Below are positions 23,828 through 36,519 of a stretch of 64,000 nucleotides of DNA, piece after piece. Each line of letters opens with the position of its first letter. Positions within the stretch are counted from its first letter, which is position 1. Origin of the DNA: Magnaporthiopsis rhizophila (taxonomy: Eukaryota; Ascomycota; Sordariomycetes; Magnaporthales; Magnaporthaceae); the NCBI GenBank assembly GCA_003049465.1, contig PYSS01000004.1:252722-316721 (forward strand). The letters are read 5' to 3'. The notes beneath the pieces were generated by a model. The model had not been told where the DNA came from and searched no databases. It worked only from the letters and a program-made list of their open reading frames with translations. A program made the position numbers and the translations under genes.

Positions 23828-25300
23828 CCCAGCAGGTCTTGGGGGCGAGCGGGTTATGATCTGCCGGGAAGTGGCGAGATCACCACCTAGGCGGGCGAGC
23901 TGCGTGTGAGGACGAGGTGGCTGGCGATATGGGTGGAATCTAGACGCTGAGCGATAGAGAGTAAAATAAAGAAATTATGTGAAGCCCAAAGAAAATCAAT
24001 CAAAAACAAAAACACAAAAACGGAAAAAGCTAGGAAAGCCAAAGCGCACGCCCTGGTTGTGTCGGATGCCCATTTACGCAACGGTCGTCATGGAGGTAAG
24101 AGGCTGAGGGCTACCGGAGCAGGCAACTACGGATCAAGGGTGCTCTCTTTTTATAAGCGACGAGGCAAGTATCCAGATGGTGGAAAGGACACCCCGGAGG
24201 AGAAAGTGTGAGAGGAGGAAGGCACAAACAAGCCTCGGCGCCTGGCTCGAACCACCACAAACCTGATCAAAAACCTAGGCAGGCATACACCTTCCCCAAA
24301 ACAAAAAACCTACAAATCCCGTGTAAGAACTGCAGATTTTTGACTTGGGCTTCGCGGCAGGGTGGTGCAAGGTTCGTCGTAGACCAGAATTGCGGCGAGG
24401 GGTGCTGGTCCGTGGCGTTTTCAAAAAGGCTTGTAAACGCCATAATATCATCTTGACAGCAGAAGCATAACACAAACGGTCGAATCATCGATGCTCGAGG
24501 ATGCTCTCCTCAAGCCTCGTTTGTCATATTGAGTCGAGTCTGCTCAACGCTAATGTCCATATAAAATGGTTACGCTTTACGCCACAGGCAGGTATGACTC
24601 CTTCGAGATGCAAAAACTCCACAGGAAACCACGGCCGTGACTACATTGCTCAGCACGTTCTTGGTATGTCCCAGCTAAAGGCAGATGGAAAGTCTTGACC
24701 GAGGGCAGGTTCGCTCCTTTCGACCTCGAGAGCTCCCATATGAACGGACGCGCCCTTGTTAACACGACGAGTAGGGCCCAAAGACAGAAAACTGCAAGGC
24801 GGATCATCGAAACAAAACACAACGAAATGAAGAGCATCCTAATCCAAAACAGGTAAATTCGGAGAGCACGTGTCTAGAATCGAGGGCAAAGCGCTATAAC
24901 TCGGTAAAGAGACATTGGTCTTGGCGTAGCAACGAGCAAATCAACCAGCCCTCACATATCACCCTACCATGACTTCCCCTTTCCTTCCCTCTGCCCGCCT
25001 TCGTCCCCCACAAAAGAATTGATGGAATCTTGTGTAGAGTTCTTTTTTGGATTTTGATTGCTCTTCTCCTGTCTGTCTTGACCGAGAGGCGAGTTCTATG
25101 ATACTCCCACCAAATAAAACGTGAAAAGGGTAGAAAAGATGGCGTGTGTACGATTCCGTCATCTGCGCGAATGAGCCACAAAAGGGGCCTGGATGTAGGA
25201 TTTGAGGTGTTTGTGGTATATCGTAGAGAATTGCGGGTGTGTTGCATATGTCCGGTTGCTCATCTTTCCCTTAGTCTTCCTCTCTGACCTCCCATCCTCA
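23828..25300. other. Spacer between the hypothetical gene and LOS1
   Basis: The left part is the promoter of the minus-strand hypothetical gene, with a TATA-like element at 24148-24155. The right part is probably 3' UTR of LOS1. No gene is supported. Confidence 0.6.
24148..24155 (-). promoter_or_regulatory. TATA-like element of the hypothetical gene
   Basis: TATAAAAA on the minus strand, about 320 bp upstream of the ATG at 23827. Sequence match only; there is no transcription-start evidence. Confidence 0.35.
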
Positions 25301-28300
25301 TCACCTCCGGCTCTTGACAAGGCTGTGTAGATAGTTGCCAAACACCTTCTTCTCGGTCGACGTGGTCATCGACTGGAGGAATTCTGTCCCGTCAACGCCG
25401 AGAAGAGGGAACAGCGAGCTCTGCAGGTTGCTGATGAAGGCATCTCCCGTTTTGGTGTAGATGGCCTGCTCCAGGCCCGCGATCTCGTTGAGCACCTGTT
25501 TCGTCTGTGCATCCTTGCCCGGGTTGAACTGCGGGTCCTTTATGACCTCCCAGCAAGCGGGATGGAAACGGTCGATCATGAACTGGTCGAACCCGGGAAT
25601 GGCTGGCGAAGCGGCGCCCGTAGGCGCAGTGGGGTTCGCCGCGATATTCGCAACGTCAGGGCCTCCCCAAGCGTTTACAACGCGGGTGAGCGTCGAGAAG
25701 GCCAGCCGGCTGGCCACCATGTTACCGTGGCCGATAGTCTTGGCTAGTGTAATGACGGAGGAGATGAGCTGTTCGAAGAACCCCTGGTTGGTCTCGCTGA
25801 CCAGCACATTCCCCAGGTCGTTGTCTAGAATAACCAGCAGGAAGCTGAGATATTCCCTCCGTAGCTCGCCCAGCTGAACCTCGTCGTCCGTGCCCGTGAT
25901 GGGCTCGCCCAGAGCGCCGAAAACACGCTGCAGGAGAGGGGTGAGTAAGACGTCGAGCACGCTGGATATCTCTGCTTTGAAGCTGTGGACGACCTGGTCG
26001 AGGAGCCGGAGAAACATTGCTATTTCGTCCTTGGTCGAGCTTTGAGACAAAAGACCCTCGATCCACCTGGGGAGCTGTGGCAGAACAGCGGACCCAAGAA
26101 CGTTCAACATGCGCGAGAAGGCGAAGCGACATGCCACCCGGATCTCCCTGGTCGAGTTGAGTTCTCCGAGCGCGATCAGGATGGCTTCGGACGCCCTGGA
26201 AAACTCGTCCGACACGAGCTTGTCCGGGGCCTGCCTCTGGTTGCCCTGACCTCTGTTGTCTGAAAAACCGTAGGCCAGGGTGCCTAGCGCCATGATAACG
26301 TGGTGGATCTGTAGCACGGCCTGCGTGTCGCCCGACTTGGCCTTGGGAAGATGGCTCTCCATGTTGGAGAACAGGGGATCCATAACCGAGCGCGCGTACA
26401 GGGCCTGCTTCTCAACGGGCGTGGCCTGAGTGGAAGAGATGTAGCCAATAGCCTCGAAGAGATACAATTGGCTGTTGAAGACGGCATCGGCCGAGTTGTC
26501 CGTCTCATCCGAGGACATGTCGTCCTGGTCGCCATCGTCGTCGGGGACCTCGGCCTTGATTGGCAAAAGGTCTGCGATGGACTGGATGATGGTCTCGGCC
26601 ACGTTGCCAACCTGCGCGCGGAGCTGCTTGACGAATCGGAGAAACAGGTACCACGATCGCACGCGCACCCTCGGGTGATCGTGGTGCACGAGCCGGACAA
26701 AGTTCTCCAGTACACGAGGGATATATGACTGGTTGTGCTCAAAGAATTGGCAGTACCGCACACATATCTCCAAGTATTGGAGGAGAATGCCAGGGTGGGA
26801 ATACTCGGCGACACCTGGGTGAGAACAATGGTTAGCAGGTCGCTTGGGCGAGGCCGAGGCCGCCCCAGGGGCGATGCACGGCGCTGTAGGAATCAAACAG
26901 AACAGAGGCGTCTTACCAGACTCAACCAGTTTACGCATGATGGCTCCTAACCTCTCTGCTGCCGCACTGGAACCCTGACTCTTAGGGGTCACGCCTTGGC
27001 CGGGCTGAGCGATTTCGCCGAACAGCATCAACTCATAAAGGGCAAGATCGACGTCCCGCCAGTCCATCTGTGCACCGCGTTCGTCCAGATTTTGCAGAGT
27101 CGTGGCCACGAGGTTGCTTATGACCTCAACGAAGAGATTCTCGTCGACTGCAGCCACGCTCTTCTGTAGATTCTGCAGCCGCTTGCGTAGGTCTAAAAAC
27201 TCGGCCTCCTCCTCTCCTTCCTCGGTCTCGAACCAACGCGACGTCTCGTCGAAGCGCATCTTGGTAACTATGGCATCCAGAATAGGGCTGAGCATAGATC
27301 GATACGTGTCGGGCAGATTCGGAACCTTCCGCAGGAAAGTCAGAATGTCGGTGAGGGAGGCAATCACGGTCGAGCAGACTTCGTCAAACTCGTCGGCGAA
27401 GAAGCGGAGAAGAAGGGGCAGAAAGTCGTGGAGGTGCTGCTCGGCCTTTGCGCGGGAGTCGTTGGGCACCGAGTTGTCCTCGAGGACGCGCACAATGTCG
27501 GTGACGGCCGTGTTGACCAGCTTAGCCACAGCCTCGGCCAGGTCCGTGTCGTACCGGGGGGTATGACGGAACTCGTTGAGTGGCGGACTGGCGACCAGCT
27601 CGGCGATGATCTGGCGCAGGTTGAGGAAGCCGATCAGCTCCGTCTTGTCAACAGGCTTCATCTTCTTGCCAACAATCTCGTTAAAGGACTCGATGGCCGC
27701 ATCCCGGATGGGGTCGGTACCAGACGTCGGACGACCAATCAGTGGGAAGACCAGGTTCAGCATGTCCTGTGTGATGACGAGCGAAATGTCGATCCAGCTG
27801 ACCCACTTCCCCAGGACTTTCATGGTGAGCTCGACGATGGAGTCGTCGCGGCCCGTGTACTGGGCAAGCAGGTCTTGCCAGGACTCGACAACCGCGCGCA
27901 TGTCGCGCTCACGGATGGCATCCTTAAGGCTGGTATTGCGCTTAGCCTCGCTGGACTGGCGGGCCAGGATGACGTCGGCGATCTCGTCGTGGACTGAGCC
28001 GAGGATGCGCAGGTAGAGGATCACGCCCTGGACGTTGTCCCTCTGGCGGGGATTGGCCGGGTCTGAGGCGGTAAGGCTGAGGAAGTCGCCGAGGAAGGTC
28101 TCCCAACCACCATTGTAGAGGTGTGCGAAAAGGTACGTCAAAGTCTGAGCGAGCTTGTTCTGGAGATGAGGAGGGTCGGCAGCCTCCTGGGCGCCGGGGC
28201 CGTAGGAGCGCCTGACATAGCCGAACAGGGTATCTTTTAAAAACAGCAGGCTCTGGGAGTCGAGGGCGCCCGTGTGGCCGGCCTGGTTGACGATCTCGAG

Positions 28301-28782
28301 CGAGACGAGGCGGACGACATCGGAGGTTCGGGGCCAGCGAGTGAAGAGGGTGGTGGATATCTGCCAGGCCTGCGGGTCATTCCTGAGCTGGGTGAGGAAC
28401 TCGAACGCCTGGGCCTTTAATGAGGCTTCGGCCTGGGGGTCCCAGGCCACGCGGATCGCGTTCTCGATCTAAGGGCGCGGTGGGCAGGAGAGGGCACGCG
28501 ACCCAATATCAACAGCGTCAGTGTCATGGCCAATGTTTAGCGGAAGGGTGCTGGTGTTATTGGAGGGTGTGGCGCGAAAGTATGCATGTACGTAGTGGCT
28601 GCTCGCTGGTGGTGATCTGCCGACTTTGGCCCTTCTGCCGGCGTGGTCGTCCCAACCCGGACGTGCGTGGTGTTCCCCCCGCAGTGCTTCGAGTCACATC
28701 GCGGGGCGGGCGGCGACCGTCAAATCTAGCTGGCCACCTGCATTCCTTGGGCGGGCATGAGCCTGCTTACCTGCGCGTCCAT
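25301..28782 (-). CDS. LOS1: tRNA exportin Los1 (exportin-T)
   Basis: Three exons on the minus strand, 28782-28771, 28468-26917 and 26814-25301, give 1025 aa. Exon 1 is only 12 nt and codes MDAQ, joined after a 302-nt intron (GTAAGC donor, CCTTAG acceptor) to IENAIRVAWDPQAEASLK, matching the N-terminus of fungal Los1 proteins. The second intron (102 nt, in frame, stop-free) has a GTAAGA donor, a GCTAAC branch point and a CACCCAG acceptor. Exportin-T is a karyopherin made of HEAT-like helical repeats that carries mature tRNA out of the nucleus with Ran-GTP. Family marks include QAFEFLTQLRNDPQAWQI, the exportin-1-like block at about 100-260, and VRVRSWYLFLRFVKQLR in the middle. The length matches the family. 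The alternative of starting inside exon 2 would lose the conserved MDAQIENA sequence. Confidence 0.94.
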
Positions 28783-29900
28783 CTTCTATGCGCTGCTAGA
28801 GCGGTAGAACAGGCGGAGAAAGGAGAAAGATAAGAAGATGGCAATAAAAAAACGAAGAAAAAGAATGGACAAGATATGGTATCCTCTCGTTAGTCAGCTG
28901 CGGTTAAAAGGCAGCCCTTTCCCAGTGCACGCAGCATAGCTGTTGAGCCGTGGACGAAGCTACCGAGCATGCATGCCAGGCAGCTGAGCGTAAAAATCGA
29001 AAGTCGGTGTCTGGTGGTTGTGGTTGGACTGGCACGGCAGCAACCGATGCGCGGGCGGTGGCTCTGGCTGGCTCGGCGGCGGGCAGACGGGAGTCACTCA
29101 ATCCCCGCGGCGTCCCTGCTGGATCAGGTACTCAGATAGCCGAGTGGCAGAGTTTCGGCTAGGGGCGGTCGCAGGAGGAAAAAGGGAGGCTGGCTGTTCC
29201 GGGTCTTTGTCCACAAAAGCTCGGCCCTGCTGGGATATTGCGTGCAAAGGTGCGGATAAAATGGGTGACGGCGAGGGCAGCCTTGATGCCCTACGCCCAA
29301 ATTGACGTCTTTTTGTCGTTCGGGTCTGGTTCTGCGACCCGCGCTGTTTGGTGGGGCAGCATTCCCCAGCCTTCCAAGCTCCGACTCGGCGGTCAAAGGA
29401 AAAAAAAAAAAAGCGCGTGGACGGGCTGCCAGGATTTATGATGCAGGCACAGGCAGTCGGGAAAAAGAACCCCTCCAATCTGCATCCCTTCTTCTTTCTT
29501 TCTTTTTTTTTCTTTTTCTTTTTTTTTGCTTCCCTCTCTGTCCGCCACCAGTCTCATGTTCTGCCTCATCTCGCCTCGCGCAGCTCCATCCGCCCTGGGT
29601 TTTCCATTAGCACGGAAACTGGGCCTGGGAATGCTAATTTCTGGTCAAGTAGTGTAAATTTTCCCGTCAAGCGGCGTTCCTTCGACGATAGCAGTTGGTA
29701 ACTACAGTCACCTGTTACATATCCTTCTCTCGTCAATTCTTTGGTCAAGTAAAAAACTATAGATGTATTAGTCGTTCAAATACAAGCCGTCCCCAAAACG
29801 CCCCTAAGTTCCTGGCCGTGGTCCAGGCCAAGATGTTTTGTTATAACAGATAAACCGACAAGGCTAGACCAAGGATGCGATAGAATATGACGGCCAGTTC
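28783..29900. other. Spacer between LOS1 and POB3
   Basis: Promoter and 5' UTR of LOS1 plus 3' UTR of POB3. It contains an A13 run at 29400-29412 and a pyrimidine-rich T/C stretch near 29485-29527. No gene is supported. A TAGCCGAGTGG sequence at 29137-29147 resembles a tRNA A box, but no matching B box or cloverleaf follows. Confidence 0.6.
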
Positions 29901-31739
29901 TTACGTCGTCTTCTTCTTCTTCTTGGGCGGCTTCTCCTCCTCCTCTTCGTCATCATCTTCATCATCATCATCTGCGTCGTTGCCAACCCTGTTGTCCACA
30001 TCGCTCTCGTCGCTACCAGAGCCGGAGCTCTCATGGTCCGAGTCGAACTCCTCGGCGACCTCGCTCTCCGAGTCGGCCTGGAAGTCCTCGTCCACGCTCT
30101 CCTCGTCCTCATCGGCTGAGCCGCGGTCCGCGCGCGGACCAACCTCGTCGTCGGACGAGTCCATGGCCTGCTGGCGCATGGCCTGCGCCATCAGGTTTGC
30201 GTCCTCGTCGAGCTCGTTCTTGACGCGCAGCTCCTTGGCCTGGAAGAAGGACTCGAGCGCCTTGAGGTCCTCTCGGTTGATGTTGCTGAACTGCGACGAC
30301 GAACCAGTCCTCATATGGATGGTGATGTCGAAGGTCTGCGTTGCCGAGACGGCGCCCCCAATACGCGAGAACGTGACTGATCCCACCTGCTCGTACGAGA
30401 TGTACGTCGCTGGCTTCGGTACGAACATGAACGCCTTCTCCAGACAGTACAGAAATCCCTCGCTGGCCTTGATTGAGCACTTAATGCCCGTCTGCCCACG
30501 GTGTCTGTATGCGTTTCATGAGCACCTGTTAGCGGCTAGAAGATGGCACATCGTGATTGTAGGAAAAAGTGACACTCACGTCTGGAAGCCCTTCGCGGGC
30601 GCGGTGATCTTCTTGTTTGCAAGCCCCCGGAAGATGTAAGTAACAACTTGGTGAAGGGGTTGCTCGTAGTGACCCTGGAGCTTGTCCTTGTACTTGACGT
30701 TGAGCTCCTCCTCGGTCAAATTTAGATCGAGCGTAACCTCCTCGTCTCGCTTGAATTGCATGACGATGAAAGGGTACCTGGTCTGGCCCTGGCGCAGAGG
30801 CGGATCCAGTCCGATGCAGATCAGGAAGTGCATCTCGTCTGGCTTGGGAAGGACCATGAACTTCTTGACCGCATCGTACTGCAGCTTGTAGTCGTACGTC
30901 TTTCCGCGGAGGCGGAAGGAACCGTCGTACATGTCGATATCGAACCGGCCTCTGGGAGTAAGATGTAGGACGTCGAGGAACGTCGCAATCGTGTCACCGG
31001 CCGTCTCGCCAATCTCCGCCTTCTCAATGAGGGTGTCGTAGAAGATTGTGACGGCGTTCTTCTCCTCCTCGTCGGCGTCGCTGGCGGCGTCCTCGCCCTC
31101 GGCCTCCTTCCTGGTGGTGGTGCCGGGGATATAGAACCTGATCTCGGTGAGCTGGTCCTTGCCGGCGGTGGCCTTTTGGCCCTTGCCCTTGCCGCTATCC
31201 TCGTTCACCGCGAACTCGACGGCGATCTCGTTGCGGCCGGCCAGGTTCGTGTTGGATATCTCCGAGTACGGGACCTCAAACGACGGCCGGTTCTGGACGT
31301 TGAAGGTGAGCTCCGCCTTGCCGAACTCGGCCTTGCCCCAGTTCCAGCCGCGGAGCGAGTGTTCCTTGATCTCGAGGTTGATGCTGTACCAGTTCTTGAA
31401 GACTCTGGCAAGGCGCTCGTAGTCCTGTTGCGCATCAGAGAAACGTTAGGATACGTGCGCTTTCCACGTCACCCTCGCAAGAGGAGCCGGCCGACGGAAG
31501 ATTCTGACCTCTTGCTGGAAACCATCCAGTTGCGTGATTCCCGAGTTGCGCTGCATAATTTTGACCTGGTAGCCTTTGGCGGCTCGGCTCCAGTTGGCGC
31601 CGCCCATATTGCTAACGTCGAGGGTAACGGCATCTCCGCCGTCCGAAGGCTTCCATCCTAGGCCATGCTCGGCGAACCTGATCTTTCCCTCTTTGGACAG
31701 GTCCAAGGATATGTTATCGAAACTTTCGTACATCGACAT
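29901..31739 (-). CDS. POB3: FACT complex subunit Pob3 (SSRP1-like)
   Basis: Three exons on the minus strand, 31739-31509, 31424-30580 and 30504-29901, encode 559 aa (yeast Pob3 is about 550). Introns of 84 and 75 nt have GTCAGA and GTGAGT donors; the first has a CCTAACG branch point. FACT, formed with Spt16, reorganises nucleosomes during transcription and replication. The N-terminal domain (ESFDNISLDLSKEGKIRFAE) is followed by the Pob3/SSRP1 structure-specific domain and the double-PH middle domain (RGRFDIDMYDGSFRLRGKT, QGHYEQPLHQVVTYIFRGL, ATYISYEQVGSVTFSRIGG). The C-terminus is strongly acidic and ends in a Lys run, a probable nuclear signal. There is no HMG box, as expected in fungi, where separate HMG proteins supply it. 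A second in-frame ATG lies 6 nt downstream (31733). Confidence 0.96.
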
Positions 31740-32243
31740 GGCTGGAGATGTATGCGCCGCCGATGCGACAGCTGTCCGATGTGTATTTCTGTTTACGCGC
31801 GCAGTCCGAATTGCGACGGGGCGGACGAGATGGAGATCCGATCTGGTTCTGGGCGACGTAAAAAGAGCAGGACAGAGCCGCCTGGTCGCGTTTGTCAAGC
31901 TGGGGATGTTCGCGCTGGCTGGCTGGGGGACGCGACTTTAATTGACAGGATCCACTTTAAAATTTGACCGCCTGTCGCTGCCTAACCCTAACCCGCCTCT
32001 GCGTTTTGGCTGGCGATGGTGACGGGGACGCCTGTTCCGGCGTCTAGTCAGCGATTTCGAGGGAGTATATAAGAATCTACACATATCTCGATGCCTAAGG
32101 TAGGTACTTATATACCTAGGTGCCTACCTGACATGAAAGGCGCCCGACGAGGTGTGTACGACATTGTTATAGGTATAGCACAATAGTACAAACACATGAC
32201 CACCTCTTCTTGCATACTTATCACTTCAGTTCTCCAACCTCCT
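31740..32243. other. Spacer between POB3 and SEA4
   Basis: A 504-bp region containing the POB3 promoter and the SEA4 3' end. It carries a telomere-like box at 31981-31994 and a cluster of TAGGTA-type motifs at 32098-32131. Confidence 0.65.
31981..31994 (-). promoter_or_regulatory. Telobox-like element upstream of POB3
   Basis: CCTAACCCTAACCC on the plus strand equals GGGTTAGGGTTAGG on the POB3 coding strand, about 240 bp upstream of its ATG. Fungal telomere repeats and binding sites of Myb-type Tbf1/Rap1-like factors share this core. Function here is inference. Confidence 0.4.
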
Positions 32244-35200
32244 TCACTTGTAGTTAAGCTCCGGGTTGGCCCTAAAGTTACACTTGCACCGACACTCCGG
32301 CACAGGACACTCAGCATGCCTTGCGAACCACTGCCTCGCGTGGTCTAGGTGCAGTACGTGCTCGCACTTGAGGCAGAAGGTCGGGAATCGCGCCGCGAGC
32401 CGCACCTGCGCATCCGCCGCCACCTCAGGCCTGTCCGAGCGCGGCATCCCCACCACCTCAAGGCACACCACGCATCGCGGCAGGTGCCGCTTGCACGTCG
32501 GGCAGCTGACGCCCGCTTCTGCAAGCTTGGTCATCAACGGGTTCGACTCGCCCGCGCCAGACGACGACGGGGGCGGCGGCGGTGGCGGCGGCGGTGCCGG
32601 GCCCATGACGACGACGCCGCCTCCGCCGACGGTGGTCGTTGCCGACAGGGCTGAAGGGCCGTGCAGCATGCCGCCCGCAGAGGTTCCCCTGGACAGCGAG
32701 GTCTCAGCGTCGCAATATACACATCGTAGCGCAATCTGTCGGAATGGCGGCTTGATGGTCGGGAGCCCATCCCGCTTGCTCTTTTTGGTGCTCTCCACCT
32801 CGAACTTGGTCCGCTGGAGGAACGCTCGGTGGCGCTGAAGGTAGGCGCGGTATGATTTGCGCCAGGCTGCACATCGGAAATCGTCCATGTACCGAGGCGC
32901 GCAGATGGACGTGATGAGGGTGGCCGTCTGCAAGTCGTGGAACCGCTCGACATACTTTGCCAGTATATCTACCATGTTGTCCGTGATCCCGGTCAGCACG
33001 ATGCCTTCGATGTCGCCGTGCTGGATCGCAATGTCAACCTCCTTTCGGAGCCATTCAGTCAATTGGTCGTCCTTTAGATGTCGGACCGCAACATAAGCCC
33101 GCTCTCTAAGTGGCAACGACCTCTGGTTAGTGATCGTGGTCCAGTCACCAGTTGCGATGAGCGACGAGATGGCCCTGAGATAGGGGTCCGTCCGCGACGC
33201 CACCTTCTCGTCAAAGTCCAGATGCTCTTTGGCCAGAGTGGTGTCTCCCCGCCCAATAAGCTGTAGAGCGAGCGACACGAACAGGAGCTCCGGGTGCTCC
33301 GAGCTCGCCTTCCGCAGTATCTCCACCGCGCCCTTGGTGTCACCTGAGAAGAGGGCATGTGCCGTGCTCATGGTATGCCACGTTGAAGTCTTCTCCCATG
33401 AAGGGATCTGCTCGAATTCGAGAAGATCCGCCGGCGTAGCCCGGCCCAAGCCACAGATATCCAGGCACAGCTCTCGGTGGTGAGGCTTCTTCGTCTCGAC
33501 TCCTTCGAACCTCGAAATTCCGCGCTTCCTACACATTGCGTTGATCGAACGTTCCCACGCCGAGGCATCAGGAGTCACTGTGCTCCCATCCGCCAATCTG
33601 GTCGCCGGTTTTTTTCCTGGCGTCATTCTCGGAGTCAGTATGCTTAGGTAGATGGCCAGATCTTTAGTCCAAATAGTGAGATTGTGTCTCGGGGTCAGCC
33701 TACCCAAGTCATTGAGCCATACTGTCGCCACTCCCATGTAGCTTAGATCGAGGGGATGTGAGATCATTCCACCATCAGCGACTGCCTCCTCGGCGCCTGC
33801 ATTTTATGTGAGTGACGGACAACCAGAAGTAGGCGGTGCGGCTGGAAATGTAATGGAATCTTACCCAAGATCCAAATCCACACGTCCCGTAGCCAGGGGT
33901 CATCGGCGGCAATGCTCCTGTTTTTTACGTAATCAAACAGATACATCTCCTTCGCTCTTAGCAGTGGGACGTGATTCAGGAAGATCTGGGCGTCTTTTGG
34001 AAAGCCCATTGTGCCCATGGTGAGCGAGAGTAGCTCCTCATGTCGGTCACGGTTGGTGACCAGTCGGCCTTCCGAGACTGCCAGCGAGGACATTGCCTGG
34101 GTGGCGGTGTCTGCCCGTGAAGGGGTCTTCTGAGGAGAGTCTCGTAAGTTTTCCTTGGCATACTGCCTTAGAATGCGCATTTTTTCGGCCACCGATGTCG
34201 CGTTCTTGAACGACTCCGGCAGGGGAGGAGAGTCCTTGGCAGCCAGATCTTGCAGCAAGTCACTGGACGGAATGCGGGTCTGGAGGGAGCCCTGCACAAT
34301 GCCCAGTACATCAGGCTTCTTTCCACCAAATATCGGGATGTCGGCAAGCTCATCCTCGGAAATGACCGAGGCAAGAACTTGTGTTGCCTGATGTGGCTCA
34401 AATCTCATGATGTCGTGGTGGTTCCCTCCGGCTAGACGCAGGTTGCACTGATCAGTATCAATCTGCCGTTGACAGCATCGTGAAATCTGCTTTATCCCCG
34501 TTACTCACAATCGAGGCCTCTGTGAGGCGCCTTCCATGGGGCAAGTTTGTAGGGGTACGTTCTTGCAAAAGACGGTACCTCCAAGATCTCGAAGGCGCCG
34601 TTGGCCCGAAGTACGAGCAGTCTCGGACGCTGCACGGGGTTGCCCATCGTGACCCAATCGAACGAAACGATCCGTTCATTCTTCTTCGTCGGGTCGGCAT
34701 AGTAGTTGTCCATCTCGTGAGATCTCCTCACAAGCAGCAGCTCTGGACTTTCTTCGACGATCTCCTCGATCGGTTCCTTGGTAGTAGTTAACACCTTGAG
34801 TTGACCAGTCCGCGACAGCACCGCCAGCAACCCCCGGTGGTCCCGGCAATACCGCAGGGATCTGATGAACGAGTTTTTGCTGTCACTCATGGACTGGTTG
34901 GACTCGAGCTCAAGAGCGTTCTCGAGCCACAGGGCGCCGCCAAACGGGAGACCATCCTGGTGGGCATTGAGGTATGATGGTGCCACCCGGTACGGATCAG
35001 TGGCTCGACGGTCCCAGACCATGATACCCGGCTGATCTAGGGCGGAGGAGGCAAAATAGTTCTGGTCGGCGTAGTCGATGGCAAGATTGTTGTTGCACTT
35101 GGTCTCGTAGCGCGAAACGGGATTGTGGCCAGCTGAGGAAGGACTCGACACGGCCGTCAGTCCGAGCACGAAGTGCTGGCTACGAGTACCACAAAAATCA

Positions 35201-35794
35201 AAACATACCGCGTATATCATGGATGCGCAGTCCTGACGTTTTGATGCCCACAACCAACGTGTTGGGGTTGTCCTCAAAGAACTTGACGCTCGAGACGGAG
35301 AGACTGGGCTCGCGACGGACGGCGGGCTCAAAAAAGGGATCAATGCCCGAAGGGAACCCCTTGCTCGTAGAGTCCGAGTTCATGCTGGAGAGCCGGTTCA
35401 CGTCCCAGACGTAGAGGCACTGGTCGCTCCTGACTCTATCAAGGCCGACCGCGAGCATGCCCTGGGTGCTGAAGGCAACAGCCTGGCAGGTCCTGGCCAT
35501 TTTGAGGGTGAGCTCCAGGTAGGCGTTGGAGTTATCGTCAATGCGAAGCAGGTTGACGATACCAGCTTGCGTGCCGACGGCCAAAAGGCCGGGCATCGAC
35601 GGCGACCAGTCATAAGTGGTAAGAGGCGGGAAGTCATCGTGCTGCGAGAGCTTCTTGTACTGAAAGCTACCGTTCTTGGCATGGCCCTCGGGCTCGTAAA
35701 CCTGCACCACTCGGTGCTGCAGGTTGATATGGAGGAACGAGTCGACCTTGGCATTGGGCGACCATTTTATCAGCCCTGGCTCTGGGCGATCCAT
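32244..35794 (-). CDS. SEA4: SEACAT/GATOR2 subunit Sea4 (MIOS homologue)
   Basis: Four exons on the minus strand, 35794-35209, 35132-34509, 34431-33865 and 33796-32244, encode 1109 aa. Introns are 68-77 nt with GTATGT, GTGAGT and GTAAGA donors, and the frame is kept across all joins. Residues 1 to about 400 are a WD40 propeller (IKWSPNAKVDSFLHINLQ, TTYDWSPSMPGLLAVGTQAG, LAIDYADQNYFASSALDQP, GIMVWDRR). A helical solenoid follows (EILRKASSEHPELLFVSLAL). The C-terminus has a Mio-type zinc RING: CVYCDAE, CPTCKRHLPRCVVC, FCLKCEHVLHLDHARQWF and CPVPECRCKC. In yeast, Sea4 is part of the vacuolar coat subcomplex that opposes SEACIT and so promotes TORC1 signalling on amino acids. A Pro-rich insertion interrupts the zinc region. 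It is divergent from EFG1. Confidence 0.93.
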
Positions 35795-36519
35795 GATGGG
35801 AGGCCCCTATTCGGTAATGAGCGAGCAGATGGCGACGTCCGGCAGATCTAATAGCTCGAGCTCGAGGACAGCCTATGGTCCAGCGTGCGGAGAGGGAGCT
35901 CCTGGGCTCAGCGGATTCAACGCAGCAAGCAGTCTGCTCGGGTTGGACCATCACATCACGTCTCCTCAACAACCAAAGGGCTGCAAATGTTTATTGTTAG
36001 GGCGGTCTCGGCACGTGCCTGGCCAGGAGATAGGACTCGAGACTCAAAGGGTTTGGAACGAAGGAAGAAGAGTAACATACATCACGTTTTGACCAATATC
36101 ATTTTTGTATCCGGTCTGTACCTTGCCTTGGAGTTGTCTCCAAACTTGATCTTGCGATGCTGTAATTGCCCCTTGAACTGAGATGTTCTGGGGTTGTTGG
36201 TGTGTGATCGCGATTCTGCGGGCAGATGTAGCTCCGTGGGGACTCCGCGTTGCGCCATCACGTGTCCGATAAGATAACCAGTTCCTAGGACTGCCCGTCC
36301 CCAGAAAAAAGTTCCTGGTGGGGCCTCCGTCTGGCGGGCAGTATCGGCTGCCATGGAAATTTTGGGCCATTTCACATCGCCGAGCAGTTCGCGATAACGC
36401 TGTTTCCGTTGTCTATAAACCAGTACCTGGATTCGCATAAAATCTTGAATTGCCTACCAGCTTCCCTCTCAATCGAACGATATTCCGTCGCATCAAACCA
36501 CACTTGCACACGAACCAAA
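35795..36519. other. Divergent promoter SEA4/EFG1
   Basis: A 725-bp spacer shared by two divergent genes. I see no gene and no convincing consensus element. A GCGATGC near 36154 is only a partial match to the PAC box of ribosome-biogenesis genes. Confidence 0.6.

Noticed and set aside
24240..24260. B-box-like GGTTCGAGCC on the minus strand
   Set aside because: The flanking bases do not form a T stem and no A box or acceptor stem can be drawn.
29137..29147. tRNA A-box-like TAGCCGAGTGG
   Set aside because: No GGTTCGANNCC-type B box and no cloverleaf pairing follow within the expected distance.
36150..36160. PAC-like GCGATG upstream of EFG1
   Set aside because: Only a partial match to GCGATGAG and no clear RRPE partner; too weak to annotate.
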